DNA of 64,000 nt from Anthopleura xanthogrammica (lineage: Eukaryota; Cnidaria; Anthozoa; Actiniaria; Actiniidae), in contig OZ025214.1 of NCBI GenBank assembly GCA_964019055.1, forward strand, positions 5,765,358 to 5,829,357, read 5' to 3'. Shown in pieces: positions 60,601 to 64,000 of the stretch. Below the pieces are notes generated by a model. The model made no database searches, had not been told where the DNA came from, and saw nothing but the letters and a program-made list of their open reading frames with translations. How positions within the stretch are numbered: the first letter of the stretch is position 1; every line of letters begins with the position of its first letter. Position numbers and translations under genes: made by a program.

Positions 60601-63600
60601 AAGGCTCGGATACGGTAACGTCACGGTCACGGTACCTCACTTCCACACTATTCAGTCATGAATTCTACTCTATTCAACTGGCAATTTATCGTTTCTTACT
60701 TGATCAACCACCAACCATCAAAGTTCTTCTTCACCACAGTAACAATAACACCCATCTCGAAGCTTATCTCATCATCGAGCTCAGCCGTGTGGGATGTTGT
60801 AGTAATAAACTGATTCTCTGCAAAAAACAAATCACTTTAAACTATTGCAATATGTTTTAAGGGTTATAGGTTCAAGTGAATTTCATATGATTTGATGCCC
60901 TCTTGGTGACCCAACCCTACTACTGGGACCCAACCACCAACACCCAGGATAAGCATTAGTCATTGGTTACCGTCCACAGAGGTGTCTTCTGTACAGTCCC
61001 ATTCATCCCATTCATCAGATGGGCCATCTAAAGGCTCAAGATATGCTGCTGGGACCCAACCTTGCTCTTCATCTAAGTTCACAAACCACCAACCTACAAT
61101 GACACAAAAATTACTTATTAACTCCTACCCTTCCATACCATTTTTTATACACAGTAAAATTAGTTTTGTTGGACGAAAATTAAAATCATGCAAACTAAAA
61201 TGTACAACAAGCCACAGTAAAAATCAAAAGTGTTGATACACTACCTCATAATGTTGGAAAAATTAAGCATGCAGTGTAAGAAAAAGTGCTTTAAAAATCG
61301 TATATAAACTAAATCCCCCCTCCCCCATTCAATGCTGTTCCTTGAGAATGTGGCTAGCTTACGGTACCCAACTTTGGCCATTTAGACAACATTGCAAGGG
61401 GAGGGGAGGGGCAGCGTACAGTCGACATCAGTCATTTCACACAGCCAATTTTGGGAGCATTATAGGGGTAGTGTATCAACACATTTCGATTTTTACTGCA
61501 GCTTTTGGCTGATAGCAATATGCAAAACCTAAAACCTTCAAACTTTCTTGATACCCTGAAACAGCTTCTTAATAGTCTTATACCACTTAGTTAAGTAAGT
61601 GAGTAAGTGTAACAGTCTCTGGGCAGGTCAGTCAACTCCCAGATTGAATTGGAATTTAGCATGTTAGGTTTTATTAGAGGGAGGAAAACCGGATAATTTT
61701 TAGAAAAACCTTCGAATCAAGGGAGAGACCCAACAAACAACTGACTCGCATGTGCTGCCAAGTCTGGGAATCAAACCCAAGACCCCAGAAGTGAAGTGAA
61801 AGGTGAGTACACTACTGCTACACCACCCTTGGTTTCCCACATATTGTAGAAATGCATTACAGGAGTTGAGGAAATAGATTAGGTGGCTGGCCACACAGCT
61901 TCTTTAAAGCTTCAAAAAATAGTCCAAATTCTTATTGTTTTTCATCATTCTGTCTCCCTTATATTTTATTTTATTTTCAAGATTCGCCCATACAGCAGGT
62001 GTTGGTCATAAACAAACTGTGACATCATAGTGAAATAAGGCAATTAATTTGTAGCATTATGTTGTATTGTGTGTGAATAAACTTAAACATTGAACACAGA
62101 CATGCCCTCTACCCTCCTCTCACTAAAAAAATGTCTTGGACCTGCGATAAAACCTCAGTTTAAACTCAAAGTCTCATGCTCACCATTTTCATTCTTGTCA
62201 ATGACCTCAACAACATCCTCGGCAACCATATTGATCTCATTTCTGTTCTGTTTCTGGTAATCAGCAACAACAACATACTGATCCAGGGATATTGGGTCTG
62301 AAATGATGTCAGCTATATGAAGAATAAAAAAATCCATTTGTAAATAGCAATTCAAATTTGATACAGAAATTAGTTGTGTTTCAAAAAATGTACAGTGTGA
62401 TGTACTGTATGTGTGTGTGTGAAAGTATGATCACATCTAATATATTTGCATTCTTCCATGCATGGGCTTTTCGCTGTCAATCAAGCCTTATTTGGTAAAA
62501 CCAGCCAGCTTCACATCAAAATATGTGAGTTTAAGGTACAAAAGCTGGTGCACAAAAGTATGTGAATACATTAAAATGTGGTCATAGTTTCATGAAATAG
62601 CTTTGTAACAGCATTGTCAGTGCTCACCTGTTTCTTTTTTCTTCTTTTTCTTCCTAAAAACAAACATGAGAGAAGTCAAAGACTGTCAGCTGGATGGCTT
62701 GAAGTTTGGATATCTCCTGACATTAGACAGGTAGATTTTATATGCTCATGGAATGACATGGCACACATCAATGAGCACTGTCATGGAACAGAATTGACAA
62801 CATTTATTGAACCAATCACAAAATGTGAGATCATTGCTCATCCAATGAAAATGCTTGGAAGCAGCTGCTACTGTCACAGTCATGGCAAAGCATACAACAT
62901 CTGCTCTAACATATTTAGCTAGAAGGTGTCTCTCTGTCTAATAATGTACTTACTCCTCTGGGATATCGATATCGTCAGGACTGGGCTCAAAGAACTTAAG
63001 TACAAGTTCACTCTGAGAAATTTTAGGATCTAATTCAATAAGTTTCTGGAAAGAAATTTGAAATATCGTGTAAATAAGCAGCAAAAAATGTCCAGATCAA
63101 ATTGAAATTGAAATAAAGGAATTGAAGGGTTATGTGCATTTGATCCCCAAGGCCTGGTCCTGGGGGGGGGGGGGGGGGGGGGGGGTGCATTGTGAGGGGG
63201 GGGGGGAGGGGGGTTAGCCATCCATTTTTGTAGTATTAAAAATATGAATACAGAGCAATGTAATTAAGATACAAAAGTTTCTTAAAGATCATACTTATTA
63301 ATTTAATCAGCAGAATCCTCTAATATGTTACTGTCCTAGTTATGTCATAGCATGTTAGAGACTGGCCATTATTCACAGGGGGGGGGGGGGGGGCACTGGT
63401 GCATTTTGATTTTCAAGTGCACAAATTTTCATGACCCCTCCTCAAAGTGCCCTTTGTCTCTCTTAGCCCTGGCCTTTGTGGAGCATTAAAAAATGCTGCT
63501 ATTTGTGCCAGCCCCCCTCCCTGTAAAATAAATGGCTGGTCCCTTAATACTGTTTATATTGCACATTCATATATGCTATGATTAAACAAGTTTATCTTAC

Positions 63601-63681
63601 TTACTGAACAATACTCATCAATGGACTCTTTCCTTTTGAGTGCAACATCTCGGACATGACTTCTCCCAAAGATTATTTTTC
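57629..63681 (-). CDS. SH3PXD2: SH3 and PX domain scaffold, Tks4/Tks5-like (3' part)
   Basis: Nine minus-strand exons in phase: 63605-63681, 62954-63045, 62628-62653, 62184-62297, 60971-61093, 60700-60817, 59999-60138, 59702-59739, 57629-59359. The start lies beyond the window; about 818 residues are visible. They open with the end of the PX domain ([20 protein letters not shown], then [18 protein letters not shown]), characteristic of Tks proteins. Six SH3 domains follow, each with an ALYDY-like start, a GWW or EWW core and a GW(V/A/I)P-x-x-Y end: [11 protein letters not shown]..., ENQFITTTS..., AEYVTIGDF..., EVYAAVSDF..., SQCVATATF..., [10 protein letters not shown].... The last four lie in one 1.7-kb exon. 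SH3-4 and SH3-5 are separated by ~220 residues with repeated PPPVPSxKP, self or partner SH3 ligands. Vertebrate Tks5 has five SH3 domains and Tks4 four; their job is to recruit actin, Src and NADPH oxidase components to podosomes. The gene symbol denotes the family, not a specific paralogue. Confidence 0.93.
61540..61840 (-). mobile_element. tRNA-derived SINE in SH3PXD2 intron
   Basis: On the minus strand: head GGTGGTGTAGCAGTAGTG, a B box TTGGGTTTGATTCCCAG (about 61765-61781), then body sequence (GGTCTCTCCCTTGATTCG) and a degraded tail unit near 61550-61640 (ACCCTGAAACAGC; TCTGGGCAGGTCAG). Confidence 0.75.
63162..63213. repeat. Poly-G tracts
   Basis: Runs of 20 or more G at 63162-63186 and a further G-rich run to 63213, in an SH3PXD2 intron, with another at 63378-63393. 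They can form G-quadruplexes; length is probably polymorphic or assembly-limited. Confidence 0.9.
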
Positions 63682-63813
63682 CTATCAATTTATAATGACC
63701 ATTAATCATTATCTTAATTATTTAGTGATACTTGCAATTCAGATGTTTAGTTCCAGAAAATTATTAGTTACCTGGAGGATTATTTCCCCAACTATACACA
63801 GGGAATATGATAA

Positions 63814-63971
63814 ACATATATACAAGTATATCAAAAAAGCATCAGAAATTATGGGATATCATTCCTGATATTTTTTTCAGAAATCCCTAGTGACAGCCAA
63901 CCCGAAAAAAAATATCAGGGATGATATCCCATAATTTCTGATGCACTTTTGATATACTTGTGCATATACCT
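63814..63971. mobile_element. Near-perfect hairpin element, ~65-bp arms
   Basis: ATATACAAGTATATCAAAAA and GCATCAGAAATTATGGGATA (from 63817) are mirrored at about 63905-63970 (TATCCCATAATTTCTGATGC, then TTTTGATATACTTGTGCATA). The ~25-base loop is TCAGAAATCCCTAGTG-like. Few mismatches, so a young insertion. Confidence 0.85.
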
Positions 63972-64000
63972 GAAATGGCCATAATTTTTGCAAAAGGGTG

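Overview
The window is eukaryotic and most probably from a cnidarian, likely an anthozoan (coral or sea anemone). Most genes are split by GT-AG introns and the introns are AT-rich. The gene complement is metazoan: astacin proteases, RNA polymerase II RPB2, DHX15, a heparanase and a Tks/SH3PXD2 scaffold. Introns and intergenic DNA are crowded with short foldback (MITE-like) elements and tRNA-derived SINEs. The species cannot be fixed from sequence alone; the anthozoan assignment is inference.

Layout. (1) 1-12.8 kb: a small minus-strand cluster of secreted proteins. It holds a very compact astacin (2522-5676), a second astacin with an acidic, proline-rich C-terminal tail (7883-10363), and a small secreted charged protein without a catalytic domain whose C-terminus resembles that tail (12234-12731). 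(2) 14.3-15.5 kb: a single-exon, 400-residue, probably disordered protein with a myristoylation-like N-terminus (minus). (3) 17.9-31.0 kb: POLR2B in 22 exons (plus), reconstructed from start to stop. (4) 31.2-37.4 kb: about 6 kb of satellite DNA. A ~110-bp tandem repeat with a near-perfect palindrome in nearly every unit (about 42 units) abuts a 21-bp minisatellite (about 65 units) that has no stop codons in several frames. (5) 39.4-50.7 kb: DHX15/PRP43 helicase in 13 exons (minus). Its introns carry a 981-bp non-autonomous CACTA-like element, a LINE 3' fragment, SINEs and several foldbacks. (6) 51.0-55.1 kb: heparanase in 8 exons (plus), divergent from DHX15 with only 325 bp between start codons. 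(7) 56.2-56.7 kb: an intronless 197-residue unknown protein with a TATA box and a cluster of RFX X-box-like motifs. (8) 57.6-64 kb: 3' part of an SH3PXD2 (Tks4/Tks5-like) gene (minus), with the end of the PX domain and six SH3 domains; its 5' end lies beyond the window.

The genes are a mix of housekeeping functions (transcription, spliceosome disassembly/ribosome biogenesis) and extracellular-matrix functions (astacins, heparanase, and Tks, which organises matrix-degrading podosomes in animals studied). I see no evidence that they act as one pathway; the neighbourhood is ordinary animal gene order apart from the astacin/tail-protein cluster.

The most unusual content is repetitive: the palindromic satellite next to the 21-bp array, a CACTA-like element built of AT-rich palindromes, and a SINE whose tail unit has expanded into a minisatellite in a POLR2B intron. 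Exon boundaries below were derived by hand from splice consensus, reading-frame phase and family conservation, and were not checked against transcripts.
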